Below, one piece after another: positions 1 to 7,522 of a stretch of DNA of 10,708 nt. The translations under genes and the position numbers were made by a program. Source of the stretch: Flavobacteriaceae bacterium (GTDB taxonomy: Bacteria > Bacteroidota > Bacteroidia > Flavobacteriales > Flavobacteriaceae); contig PAYI01000044.1 of assembly GCA_002714815.1 (NCBI GenBank), forward strand, positions 14,284-24,991. Reading direction: 5' to 3'. The stretch's first letter is position 1. Each line of letters starts with the position of its first letter. The notes beneath the pieces are model-generated. The model was not told where the DNA came from and searched no databases. It was given only the letters and a program-made list of their open reading frames with translations.

Positions 1-197
1 TTGCCATCAAAATCTGCAACTGCTATACCTCCTCCATTGAAGATGTATTCTTCAGTAAGAATATTGAATTTATCTGTTTCAGTTATTATATTATTAAAAT
101 CAATCCCAGATATATCTGGTTTTATAACTTTAAATAATTTATTATTCTTAGAACATGAAAATGATAGTAATAATAAAATAAATAATTTCTTTTTCAT
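1..197 (-). CDS. N-terminal part of a VCBS/FG-GAP-repeat lipoprotein (runs off the left edge)
   Basis: Reading the minus strand from an ATG at 197 gives 65 codons that stay open to the window edge. The protein begins MKKKLFILLLLSFSC, a short lipoprotein signal peptide with the probable lipidated cysteine at residue 15. It continues with an SGIDFNN segment (about 30-36) and then an FNGGGIAVADFDG segment (53-65). That second segment is the characteristic opening of the first FG-GAP/VCBS blade in the beta-propeller proteins (often with a C-terminal ASPIC/UnbV domain) found beside SusC/SusD pairs in Bacteroidota. The expected role is a surface-exposed or outer-membrane-anchored propeller working with the transporter encoded upstream; the exact function of this family is not established. 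It starts 65 nt after the susD stop, but a strong terminator lies in between. Family assignment rests on a short stretch, so the domain content beyond the edge is inferred. Confidence 0.72.
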   Translation of the reverse strand, partial: MKKKLFILLLLSFSCSKNNKLFKVIKPDISGIDFNNIITETDKFNILTEEYIFNGGGIAVADFDG

Positions 198-202
198 AAA
201 TC

Positions 203-240
203 AAAAAAAAAACCGCGGAGCAAATATACTCCGCGGTTTT
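203..240 (-). terminator. Rho-independent terminator after susD
   Basis: A perfect 12-bp stem (209-220 with 229-240, core CCGCGGAG/CTCCGCGG) closes an 8-nt loop at 221-228. On the minus strand it is followed by an unbroken T-tract down to 203. The GC-rich core stands out in AT-rich surroundings. It begins 22 nt after the susD stop codon and should end the susC-susD transcript. On the plus strand the following sequence is only four T then AAAC, so it is directional for the minus strand. The T-tract ends 5 nt before the ATG of the next gene. Confidence 0.9.
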
Positions 241-262
241 AAACTTTCAAAGGATTTTACTA

Positions 263-1996
263 CTAGTAGTTAGGATCCTGTGTTAAAGTTGGTTCACCAT
301 CGCTGAATGATCTATCAATAGCATATGTTGGTATTGGATAGAATTGATTCTTAGGAGCAGTGAAGGATTTTCCTTGAAGGTAAATTCTATAACGAGATTC
401 TCTTGATAAATATTCGTTAAGAACTTGTGACTGTGTTCCCCATCTTTGTAGATCGAAAAAACGATTACCTTCCATAGCAGTTTCAAGTCTAGACTCATAA
501 CGCACAGCTTTTCTAGCTGTTGCAGCGTCTGTCCAAGGGGCTGTGTACTCACCAATTACATAATTAGCAGCTGGTGCACCAGTCAAAGTATATTCTGGAC
601 GAGTGGCGCCTTGAGTAGCTCCTTCTTGGAAGCCACTTGGGTTGGCTGCTCTTGCTCTTAGTCTGTTTACGTATCCTCTAGCCTTCTCTAAATCACCAGT
701 TTCAACTGCAGCTTCAGCAGCCCACAATAAAACGTGACCTAAACGCATAATTCTGAAATTATTAGCAGTCAGATTACCCCAACCACCAATTCCAAATCCT
801 TCTGGCTCAGCAACATGCTTTTTAGAAAAATATGGACCAGCATATGTTAAATCACGAATGTAATCAACTTGCATAATATGATGATTCTTATAAAGAATAT
901 TAGGACGACCAACAGTATGATCTAAACGAGGATCTACTCTTGGATCCCCAATTGCTTCACCAATATTAGCTCCAGTTGGGTTGGTAATATGATTAGTTTT
1001 CCAAGATTCATCTAACAATGGTAATCCATTAGCATCAGTTTGGAAAAAATCAACTAGATCCTGTGGTGCCTGTAAGAATCCACAGCATCCCCAAGGTGAA
1101 ATATATGGATGGGCTAGACCAATCTCCTTATTTGATGAGTTATCATTTGAACTTGAAATAGCATATTGAATCTCAAAAATTGATTCTGAATTATTTCTTG
1201 TTGCTACTAGATAGTTATCCTCAAATTTTTCAACTAATGTAAAACCTCCATTATTTATTATATCCTCAAGGATAGGTAAAGCACCTGACCAATCTGATTG
1301 ATAGATTTTAGCTTTAGCTAAATAAGCCTTTGCTGCCCAGCTACTTGCTCTACCCACTTCACTTTGTGTAGAAGGAAGCGCACTTGCAGCGTCAGAAAAA
1401 TCTTGTTCAATTTGAGCCCAAATTTTACCTGTATTTGGAACTTTTGAAGCTTCCAAATCCTCCAAGCTAAAGTTAGCCTCGCCAACATATTTCGGTGTTC
1501 TATACATTTTTTGCATTTCAAAATGTTGCCAACCTCTGATAAACTTAGCTTCACCAATTATTTGAGCAGCACGACCTGCATCAATATCCTCAGCTTCAGC
1601 TACACTATTAATGACATCATTAGCTCTAGCCACACCCCAATATCCAGATCTCCACTTATCGCGGTTGTGAACGTTGAATGTGTTAAAGTCATATGATTCA
1701 ATAAATGAATGCTCTGGTTGGTCACCTGCATCTGTTCCTTTTAGTGCATTATCAGAAGAGATAGCACCAAAAATCCAAGCCCAAGTAGAGTAGTACCAAG
1801 TTCCACCACCTGACATTCCATATCCTTGGAGTGTGCGATAGGCTGAAACTAGTTTACCTTCAACTCCGTCAGCATTAGCTAATGCAGGTCCTGAAAGAGA
1901 AGCTTGTGGCTCTTTTAATAAAAAGTCGTCATCACATGCTACTGTAAGTGTTACAATTGCAAGCGAAGCAAAAAATAGATTTCTTAAATTTTTCAT
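263..1996 (-). CDS. SusD/RagB-family outer-membrane substrate-binding lipoprotein
   Basis: This 577-aa surface lipoprotein should form the lid of a SusC/SusD importer, capturing an oligomeric nutrient and delivering it to the SusC barrel. The signal peptide ends at VTLTVAC, with lipidated Cys21 followed by three Asp (22-24), an acidic export signature of surface lipoproteins in Bacteroidota. TPR-like helices are recognisable at about 221-250 (AAKAYLAKAKIYQSDWSGAL) and 418-450. The C-terminal family motifs are intact: RYESRLETAMEGNRFFDLQRWG-like at 499-520 and YPIP near 553, ending in LTQDPNY, the usual SusD terminus. Length is normal for the family. It follows susC by 18 nt and is clearly in the same operon. 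A vicinal Cys304-Cys305 pair in PWGCCGF is unusual for an exported protein. The ligand cannot be deduced; no enzyme gene for its breakdown is in view. Confidence 0.95.
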   Translation of the reverse strand: MKNLRNLFFASLAIVTLTVACDDDFLLKEPQASLSGPALANADGVEGKLVSAYRTLQGYGMSGGGTWYYSTWAWIFGAISSDNALKGTDAGDQPEHSFIESYDFNTFNVHNRDKWRSGYWGVARANDVINSVAEAEDIDAGRAAQIIGEAKFIRGWQHFEMQKMYRTPKYVGEANFSLEDLEASKVPNTGKIWAQIEQDFSDAASALPSTQSEVGRASSWAAKAYLAKAKIYQSDWSGALPILEDIINNGGFTLVEKFEDNYLVATRNNSESIFEIQYAISSSNDNSSNKEIGLAHPYISPWGCCGFLQAPQDLVDFFQTDANGLPLLDESWKTNHITNPTGANIGEAIGDPRVDPRLDHTVGRPNILYKNHHIMQVDYIRDLTYAGPYFSKKHVAEPEGFGIGGWGNLTANNFRIMRLGHVLLWAAEAAVETGDLEKARGYVNRLRARAANPSGFQEGATQGATRPEYTLTGAPAANYVIGEYTAPWTDAATARKAVRYESRLETAMEGNRFFDLQRWGTQSQVLNEYLSRESRYRIYLQGKSFTAPKNQFYPIPTYAIDRSFSDGEPTLTQDPNY

Positions 1997-2014
1997 TTTA
2001 TAAATGTTTATAAA
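1997..2014. repeat. Tandem palindromic 8-mer filling the susC-susD gap
   Basis: TTTATAAA occurs at 1997-2004 and again at 2007-2014, separated by TG. Each copy is its own reverse complement, so the two copies are both direct and inverted repeats. Together they make up the entire 18-nt spacer between the susC stop and the susD start. The sequence is A/T-only apart from one base and is also the translation-initiation region of susD. A structural or regulatory role is possible, but simple AT-rich composition could also produce it. Confidence 0.6.
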
Positions 2015-5000
2015 TTAAAATAATGATAGATTCAATCCTACAGTCAGTGTTCTTGAAACTGGCATAAATCCACCGTCATATCCCAGTTGAATATCATTAC
2101 CTGTTTGAATTTCAGGGTTAAGACCCGAATAGTCCGTAACAGTTAGTAGATTTTGTCCTTGGAAATATATGTTTCCACCACTTATACCTAAAGTCTCATT
2201 TAATGAATCACCAAAAGTATAAGTAAGTTGTACGTTTCTTAATCTAAAGTAAGAAGCATCTTCAATTAGATAAGATGATGTTCTACTACTAATTTGATCA
2301 TTAGCATCCATAATTGGCGATGTTGCATCAGGATTAGCAGCAGTCCATTGAGATCTTGGTGCAGAAGGGTTACTTGGCTGCCAAGCTTCTCTTAATGCTC
2401 TTGTAGATCTGTTTCCTTGGAATGTGTTAAAATCAGCGAAATATCTTACATAATTGTATACATCGTTTCCTTGAACTCCATTACCAAATAAAGTCAAATT
2501 AAGGTTTTTATAAGTAACACTTAAGTTAACACCATATGTAAAGTCTGGGTGTGGATTACCAATAATAGTTCTATCGTCATCATTAATCTCGCCATCATTG
2601 TTGATATCAGCATATTTGAATTTACCAGGAGCATTGTATCCAGTTGTTCCGTAAGGTGCGTGAGCATCTGCTTCCGCCTGTGATTGGAAAATTCCTTCAA
2701 CTTCGAATCCATATAGTGATGAAATTGGACTTCCCACTTCTGTAATATTAAGTGCAGGAACCCTTCTGTTAGATCCGAAAATTGGAGTACTGAATTCATC
2801 TAGAGCGATTATCTCATTTCTATATGTTGAAATATTTCCTCCAAGAGAAAGTCTTAAATCACCGAAATCTTCAGTATAGTTCAAAGCGAAGTCGATACCT
2901 TCGTTATACATTTCACCAATATTAACAGCTGGTGCTCCAGCATCTCCAGCAGAATAAATTACTGGTACAGTTAATAAAAGGTCTGTTGTTTTCCTATTCC
3001 AAAGGTCTAGTTCAATAAACAATTTTTGATTTGCCATTGATGCATCAAGACCAATATTATTAGAAACAGTAGCTTCCCATTTAGCAGCTGGATTACCAAA
3101 CTGAGCCGGGTCATACCCTAATGCAGGGTCTGAAGAGCTTCCATTAATAGGATATCCAGAGTTGTAAGAAGATGATCTAAATTGAGTATAGGCATTATAG
3201 TCTCCAATCTCTTGGTTACCGGTTTGACCCCAACCATATCTTACTTTTAAATCATCAAAGAATGAAATTCCAGACATGAAATCCTCCTCAGATAATCTCC
3301 ATCCCAAACTAAATGCAGGGAAAAAAGCACTGTTAGCAGCTGAGTTAAATCTTGATGATGCGTCATTCCTAACAGTTACCTGAGCTAAATATTTATCATT
3401 GTACTGATAGTTTGCCTGAACAAATTGAGACCATAATGAAAAGTCTTTAGATATATTACCAAAGTTAGATGCAGTACCTTGATTACCGAGATCAAGATAA
3501 CTGATAATCGAAGTTGTTTGGAATGGGAATCTTTGTCTTCCGGCGCCAAAGTATTCTCCAAACCCTTCAATAGCTTCTACACCTACATAGGCGCTAACAT
3601 CGTGTACATCGTTTATAAGTTTTGCCCATGATAAGGTATTAGTAAATGTCCACTCATAGCCCCAGCTCTGTGCAGAACTACTACTATTTATAAAATTACC
3701 CTCAACATATTCTGGTTGTGGTCTACCTATATTAGTAGCTCTTCTTGTAGTAACATCTGCACCAAAACTTGATCTAAATGTGAAGTCTTCAGCAATAGTT
3801 ATTTTTGCATAAACATTACCAAACATTCTAGCTCTTCTTGCTCTGTCGTCTTGATTTCTATATTGAGAAGCGTATGGATTAAAATTGTTACCAAGGTTTA
3901 AACCACGTGATCCAGCGAAATTGCCAGCAATATCATAGTTTGGAAGAAGCGGGTGGTGTTTATATGAACCTGAGACCGCATTTTGTTCACCATCATTACC
4001 ATATCCTCCCTTTCTATTATCAAGAGATAATGTGAAATTTTCTCCAACTTCCAATCTGTTTCCAAGAGTCTTTGTAGAAGAGTTAACACGTATTGTAGCT
4101 CTTTCATAACCTTGATACTTAATAACAGCATCTTGTCTGAAATATGTTGCATTAAATGCGTATTGAGAATTTTCACTTGCACCACTAGCATCAATAGAGT
4201 GTTGCGTCATAGGTGCATTATTATTTGTCAATAACTCCCACCAGTCTGTATCAGCAGATCTTGTGATCGCATAAATATTTGCTGGAGTTAAAGAATAAAG
4301 AGACTCGTCAACAGAATTAGCTCCACTAGGGAATACATAGTTAGGTATTGTAATTTGTGGATTTTCAGGACTTCCGCTAAATCCGTACTGACCATGAGAA
4401 GGTGTTTTACCTGCATAATAGTCAGCTAAATATAGATACTCTCCTAAGCCAGCCGCATCAAGTGCGTCTACATCTTTCTCCGGGGTTTGCCATCCATAAA
4501 AGGAACTGTATTGAATTCTTGGCTTACCTACTTTACCTTTTTTAGTAGTAATAATAATTACACCATTCGCCGCACGAGCACCATAAATAGATGCAGCAGA
4601 TGCGTCTTTAAGAATTTGTAGTGATTCAATATCCTGAGGGTTTAAGTTTCCTTGAGATTGAGATGGTACACCGTCAATAACATAAAGAGGATTGTTGTTA
4701 CCAATGGTACCAAAACCACGAATACGAACAGTCGCTTCACCACCGGGTGTTGCATCACTTACAATTGAAATCCCTGAAGCTCTACCCTGCATCTGTTGCG
4801 AAAATGTAGTCGCAGGAACAGAAGTTAACTCATCAGCATCAATTGTTGATACGGCACCTGTAATGTCTCTTTTTGATTGTGTACTATAACCAGTTGTTAC
4901 TATAACTTCATCTAATAAGTTACCAAGACTCATGGTTATTGTTAAATTATCACCATCAACTGCAACTTCTTGAGTTTGATAACCTACGAATGAAACAATC

Positions 5001-5209
5001 AAGATATCTCCTTGAGAAGCTTCAATAGAAAAGTTACCATCGAAATCAGTAGTGGCAAAGTCGTTTGTCCCCTGCACTAGAACCGTAGCTCCAGGAAGCG
5101 GACCATCGTCGCTCGTTACGATACCCGTAACTGTCTGAGCGTAAATTCCTGCACTCAGCATAATAGCGAAGAGGAACAAGAATTTCTTTAAGAACTCTTT
5201 TTTCATCAT
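2015..5209 (-). CDS. SusC/RagA-family TonB-dependent outer-membrane transporter
   Basis: This 1064-aa outer-membrane barrel, with SusD, imports nutrients using TonB-transmitted energy. A signal peptide ends at about Ala24 (AGIYA, then Gln). Residues about 26-98 form the carboxypeptidase-D-regulatory-like beta-sandwich typical of SusC proteins. A TonB-box-like DEVIVTTGY follows at 100-108. The plug domain (about 110-225) carries VRIRGFGTIGNNNPLYVIDG at 161-180 and GARAANGVIIITTKKG at 210-225, both SusC hallmarks. A calcium-loop-like DINNDGEINDDDR lies at about 868-880 in the barrel. The last residues, LTVGLNLSLF, end in Phe as expected for an outer-membrane beta-signal. The start is ambiguous by one codon, because ATG ATG occurs at 5209 and 5206. 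Length is normal for the family and the frame is intact. It is the first gene of the susCD unit, after a 226-nt intergenic region. Substrate unknown. Confidence 0.96.
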   Translation of the reverse strand: MMKKEFLKKFLFLFAIMLSAGIYAQTVTGIVTSDDGPLPGATVLVQGTNDFATTDFDGNFSIEASQGDILIVSFVGYQTQEVAVDGDNLTITMSLGNLLDEVIVTTGYSTQSKRDITGAVSTIDADELTSVPATTFSQQMQGRASGISIVSDATPGGEATVRIRGFGTIGNNNPLYVIDGVPSQSQGNLNPQDIESLQILKDASAASIYGARAANGVIIITTKKGKVGKPRIQYSSFYGWQTPEKDVDALDAAGLGEYLYLADYYAGKTPSHGQYGFSGSPENPQITIPNYVFPSGANSVDESLYSLTPANIYAITRSADTDWWELLTNNNAPMTQHSIDASGASENSQYAFNATYFRQDAVIKYQGYERATIRVNSSTKTLGNRLEVGENFTLSLDNRKGGYGNDGEQNAVSGSYKHHPLLPNYDIAGNFAGSRGLNLGNNFNPYASQYRNQDDRARRARMFGNVYAKITIAEDFTFRSSFGADVTTRRATNIGRPQPEYVEGNFINSSSSAQSWGYEWTFTNTLSWAKLINDVHDVSAYVGVEAIEGFGEYFGAGRQRFPFQTTSIISYLDLGNQGTASNFGNISKDFSLWSQFVQANYQYNDKYLAQVTVRNDASSRFNSAANSAFFPAFSLGWRLSEEDFMSGISFFDDLKVRYGWGQTGNQEIGDYNAYTQFRSSSYNSGYPINGSSSDPALGYDPAQFGNPAAKWEATVSNNIGLDASMANQKLFIELDLWNRKTTDLLLTVPVIYSAGDAGAPAVNIGEMYNEGIDFALNYTEDFGDLRLSLGGNISTYRNEIIALDEFSTPIFGSNRRVPALNITEVGSPISSLYGFEVEGIFQSQAEADAHAPYGTTGYNAPGKFKYADINNDGEINDDDRTIIGNPHPDFTYGVNLSVTYKNLNLTLFGNGVQGNDVYNYVRYFADFNTFQGNRSTRALREAWQPSNPSAPRSQWTAANPDATSPIMDANDQISSRTSSYLIEDASYFRLRNVQLTYTFGDSLNETLGISGGNIYFQGQNLLTVTDYSGLNPEIQTGNDIQLGYDGGFMPVSRTLTVGLNLSLF

Positions 5210-5246
5210 TTGGTTTTAAATTATTTATTAATAAATTCTTTCTGAT

Positions 5247-5265
5247 TTGTTCTAATCAAGAACAA
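5247..5265. repeat. Inverted repeat TTGTTCT-N5-AGAACAA upstream of susC
   Basis: A perfect 7-bp inverted repeat with a 5-nt spacer lies 38-56 nt upstream of the susC start codon. It overlaps the downstream edge of the TATAAT-like element at 5263-5273. Its position fits either an operator covering the promoter start region or a small hairpin in the 5' leader. No regulator is known for it. Confidence 0.4.
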
Positions 5266-5273
5266 TTATAGCA
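5263..5273 (-). promoter_or_regulatory. Candidate susC promoter element (TGCTATAATTG)
   Basis: The minus strand reads TGCTATAATTG. This contains an extended -10-type TGnTATAAT and also matches the Bacteroidota -7 consensus TAnnTTTG except at one base (TATAATTG). It would start transcription roughly 45-50 nt upstream of the susC ATG. No TTG is found at the expected -33 spacing, so the call is weak. It is the best candidate I found in the 226-nt gap between queG and susC. Confidence 0.3.
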
Positions 5274-5284
5274 ATGTTTTTTTT

Positions 5285-5311
5285 AATTTCTTAATTTTTT
5301 GTTAAGAAATT
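5285..5311. repeat. Perfect 10-bp inverted repeat upstream of susC
   Basis: AATTTCTTAA (5285-5294) and TTAAGAAATT (5302-5311) are exact reverse complements around a 7-nt TTTTTTG spacer. The repeat sits just upstream of the -10-like element at 5263-5273, in the region where a -33 box or an operator would be expected. An all-A/T stem apart from one C-G pair makes it an unlikely terminator for queG. A regulator-binding site controlling susCD is the more natural reading, though unproven. Confidence 0.45.
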
Positions 5312-5435
5312 TGCGATATATTTATTTTAAAGGGTTTTGTTTAATAATTTCTTTGTCAATATAAACAATTAAAATAACTTGTTTTTTATGGTAATTTTAA
5401 TAGTTTACTTATATCATTATGGCATAATTTAGGAT

Positions 5436-6365
5436 CTATTTTGTGATAAATTTGATATTTCTTTTCATTCCAAGATATTTTGTTCTTTTTACTGAGCTGT
5501 TTTCAAATATCGATTCAAAAATATCTTCTGTCATTTCCTCCCATTCTCTTTTTGTCATTTTAAGGAGTTCATCGTTTGGTTTAAAGGCATCTTCTTCATT
5601 AGGAGTCGCAAAACGGTTCCATGGGCAAACAGTTTGACAAACATCACAACCAAAAGCCCAATTATCCATTTTACCTTTAAATTCGGACGGTATTCTATCC
5701 TTCAATTCTATAGTTAAATAGGAAATGCATTTACTTCCATCGATTTGATAGGGTTCTATCAAAGCTTCTGTAGGACAAGCATCTATGCAGGCAGTACAAC
5801 TTCCACAATGATCTGTTGTGGGATTATCATATTCTAATTCTAAATCAATAATCAATTCAGCAATAAAGAAAAAAGAACCTGCTTTTTTTGAGATTAAATT
5901 GGTGTTTTTACCAATCCATCCTAAACCACTTTTTTTTGCCCACGCTTTATCCATTACTGGAGCAGAATCAACAAAAACTCGCCCTCCAACCTGCCCAATT
6001 TCCTTTTGGATATAGGACATTAATATTTTGAGTTTTTCTTTAATGACAAAATGGTAGTCTTTCCCAAATGCATATTTTGAAATTTTTGGTGCTTGAGGGT
6101 CTATTTGAATTTGATCTGTATGATAATTCAATAATAAAGAAATAACACTTTTTGATCCAGGAACTAGAATTTTGGGGTTTAAGCGCTTGTCAAAATGATT
6201 GGACATATAATTCATTTCACCGTGATGATTTTGGTTTAGCCATTGTTCTAGCTTTGGAGCTTCATTTTCTAAAAATTCTGCTTTAGAAATTCCACAAGAA
6301 TGGAACCCTAGGGCTTTAGCTTGAGTCTTTATGAGTTTGGTATACTTTGTTTTCTGTGAAGTCAT
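5436..6365 (-). CDS. queG: Epoxyqueuosine reductase QueG
   Basis: This 309-aa cytoplasmic iron-sulfur, cobalamin-dependent enzyme reduces epoxyqueuosine to queuosine at the wobble position of tRNAs with GUN anticodons, the last step of queuosine synthesis. The N-terminal DUF1730-type region includes KYAFGKDYH (97-105) and VDSAPVMDK (132-140), where Asp133 is the likely catalytic acid. SGLGWIGKN (146-154) is also family-typical. Two [4Fe-4S] clusters are supported by Cys187, 190, 193 and 197 (CGSCTACIDACP) and by Cys213, 240, 243 and 247 (the last three in CDVCQTVCPWN). It ends with the expected KRTKYLGMKRNIKF-type tail, so it looks complete. It begins 18 nt after the ruvB stop and is probably translated from the same mRNA. 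No other queuosine genes are in the window. No convincing terminator follows its stop codon. Confidence 0.96.
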   Translation of the reverse strand: MTSQKTKYTKLIKTQAKALGFHSCGISKAEFLENEAPKLEQWLNQNHHGEMNYMSNHFDKRLNPKILVPGSKSVISLLLNYHTDQIQIDPQAPKISKYAFGKDYHFVIKEKLKILMSYIQKEIGQVGGRVFVDSAPVMDKAWAKKSGLGWIGKNTNLISKKAGSFFFIAELIIDLELEYDNPTTDHCGSCTACIDACPTEALIEPYQIDGSKCISYLTIELKDRIPSEFKGKMDNWAFGCDVCQTVCPWNRFATPNEEDAFKPNDELLKMTKREWEEMTEDIFESIFENSSVKRTKYLGMKRNIKFITK

Positions 6366-6383
6366 TAGAGCTCTTAAATACTG

Positions 6384-7403
6384 TTAGAATAGGCCTTCTT
6401 GATTATTTTTAATCCTTCCAAGGTGTTTGTATGCCCTAGCTGTAACCTCTCGCCCTCTTGGTGTTCGAGTAATAAATCCTTGCTGAATCAAAAAAGGTTC
6501 ATAAACCTCTTCTATAGTTTCAGCATTTTCTGAAACGGCCGTTGCTAATGTAGATATTCCAACAGGACCTCCTTTGAATTTATCAATAAGTGTAGTTAGA
6601 ATTTTGTTATCCATTTCATCCAAACCGTGAGTATCAACTTGTAGGGCTTTTAATCCAAATTGGGTAATTTTCATATCTATTGATCCGCTTCCTTTTATTT
6701 GAGCAAAGTCTCTTACACGACGCAACAAACCATTAGAAATTCGAGGTGTTCCCCTGCTTCGGCCAGCGATTTCAATTGCGGCATCATGATTTATAGGCAC
6801 CTTTAATATTTTAGCGCTTCGCTCCACGATTGCGGCTAACAGTTCAGTAGTGTAATATTGTAGTCGATTACTGATCCCAAAACGGGCACGCATAGGAGCG
6901 GTAAGAAGCCCTGAACGAGTAGTTGCTCCAACTAAGGTGAAGGGCTCCAGATTGATTTGGACAGTACGTGCATTCGGTCCTGATTCAATAAGTATATCTA
7001 TCTTATAATCCTCCATTGCCGAATATAAATACTCCTCTACTATTGGACTTAATCGATGAATTTCATCAATAAAAAGAATATCTCTTGATTGAAGATTAGT
7101 TAATAATCCTGCAAGATCACCTGGTTTGTCAAGTACTGGACCAGAAGTAAGTTTGATACCAACATTCAGTTCATTTGCTAAAATATGAGCTAAAGTTGTT
7201 TTCCCCAAGCCTGGAGGTCCATGAAATAGGGTATGATCTAAAGCTTCTTCTCGTTGTTTTGCTGCTGATACAAAAACATTTAAATTTTCCAAAATAGCAT
7301 CCTGTCCTGCAAAATCATCGAAACTTAAAGGTCTCAATGCTCGATCAATCTCATTGTCTTCTTTTGAAAATTGTTGGTCTGTGGGATCTAGATGCTCATT
7401 CAT
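6384..7403 (-). CDS. ruvB: Holliday-junction branch-migration ATPase RuvB
   Basis: This 339-aa AAA+ motor assembles as hexamers on DNA with RuvA and drives branch migration of Holliday junctions during recombinational repair. The N-terminal RALRPLSFDDFAGQ (21-34) is the family entry motif. Walker A GPPGLGKT is at 62-69 and Walker B DEIH at 113-116. Sensor 1 is GATTRSG (159-165), followed by MRARFG (171-176), and sensor 2 is GTPRISNGLLRRVRD (218-232). The C-terminal winged-helix DNA-binding domain ends with RTPRGREVT (313-321). Length is normal. The ATG at 7403 is the only nearby start, giving a short acidic N-terminal lead-in (residues 1-20). It lies 119 nt downstream of coxA on the same strand and 18 nt upstream of queG. 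A -7-like box just upstream could give ruvB-queG their own promoter. Confidence 0.98.
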   Translation of the reverse strand: MNEHLDPTDQQFSKEDNEIDRALRPLSFDDFAGQDAILENLNVFVSAAKQREEALDHTLFHGPPGLGKTTLAHILANELNVGIKLTSGPVLDKPGDLAGLLTNLQSRDILFIDEIHRLSPIVEEYLYSAMEDYKIDILIESGPNARTVQINLEPFTLVGATTRSGLLTAPMRARFGISNRLQYYTTELLAAIVERSAKILKVPINHDAAIEIAGRSRGTPRISNGLLRRVRDFAQIKGSGSIDMKITQFGLKALQVDTHGLDEMDNKILTTLIDKFKGGPVGISTLATAVSENAETIEEVYEPFLIQQGFITRTPRGREVTARAYKHLGRIKNNQEGLF

Positions 7404-7408
7404 TATTT

Positions 7409-7416
7409 CAAAGATA
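7409..7416 (-). promoter_or_regulatory. Candidate Bacteroidota -7 promoter box for ruvB
   Basis: The minus strand reads TATCTTTG, an exact match to the Bacteroidota -7 consensus TAnnTTTG. The -33 position, 19 nt upstream, holds TTT within a T-run instead of TTG, a partial match. It lies 5 nt from the ruvB ATG, so transcription from it would begin at or very near the start codon and give a leaderless or nearly leaderless mRNA. An 8-mer with two free positions can occur by chance. Confidence 0.35.
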
Positions 7417-7465
7417 GGGAATCACTAATTCATCTAAAAAAACCTTCCCCTGAAATGAGTTTAAT

Positions 7466-7485
7466 TTAAAGAGTCCTTTCTTTAA
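7466..7485. repeat. 7-bp inverted repeat in the coxA-ruvB gap
   Basis: TTAAAGA (7466-7472) and TCTTTAA (7479-7485) are exact reverse complements around a 6-nt spacer. They lie 38 nt downstream of the coxA stop. No T-run follows directly on either strand, so it is not a typical intrinsic terminator. It may still act as a weak 3' hairpin for the cox mRNA or have no function. Confidence 0.3.
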
Positions 7486-7522
7486 CAATATATACAGATT
7501 TTAATCTTATATCATGGAAAAA

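Noticed and set aside
1..273. Plus-strand open frame of 90 codons at the left edge
   Set aside because: It runs antisense through the VCBS lipoprotein start and across the terminator hairpin. It resembles no known protein, whereas the minus-strand frame gives a lipoprotein signal and a recognisable family motif.
2590..2615. The DINNDGEINDDDR loop in SusC as a fused dockerin or EF-hand domain
   Set aside because: A single such loop is a common part of SusC barrel extracellular regions; there is no second loop or domain boundary.
283..4889. Several 60-98 codon frames overlapping susD and susC on both strands
   Set aside because: They are out-of-frame shadows of two long genes with intact family motifs. 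Their translations are low-complexity and lack recognisable domains.
5354..5358. TTGAC on the minus strand as a -35/-33 element for susC
   Set aside because: No TAnnTTTG or TATAAT-like box occurs at a suitable distance downstream of it; the candidate -10 element is about 80 nt away.
5210..5435. Small gene, tRNA or structured RNA in the queG-susC gap
   Set aside because: No tRNA-like arms, no open frame with coding character and no GC-rich structure were seen; only AT-rich sequence with the inverted repeats listed, plus a 5-bp one at 5416-5428 that is too short to interpret.
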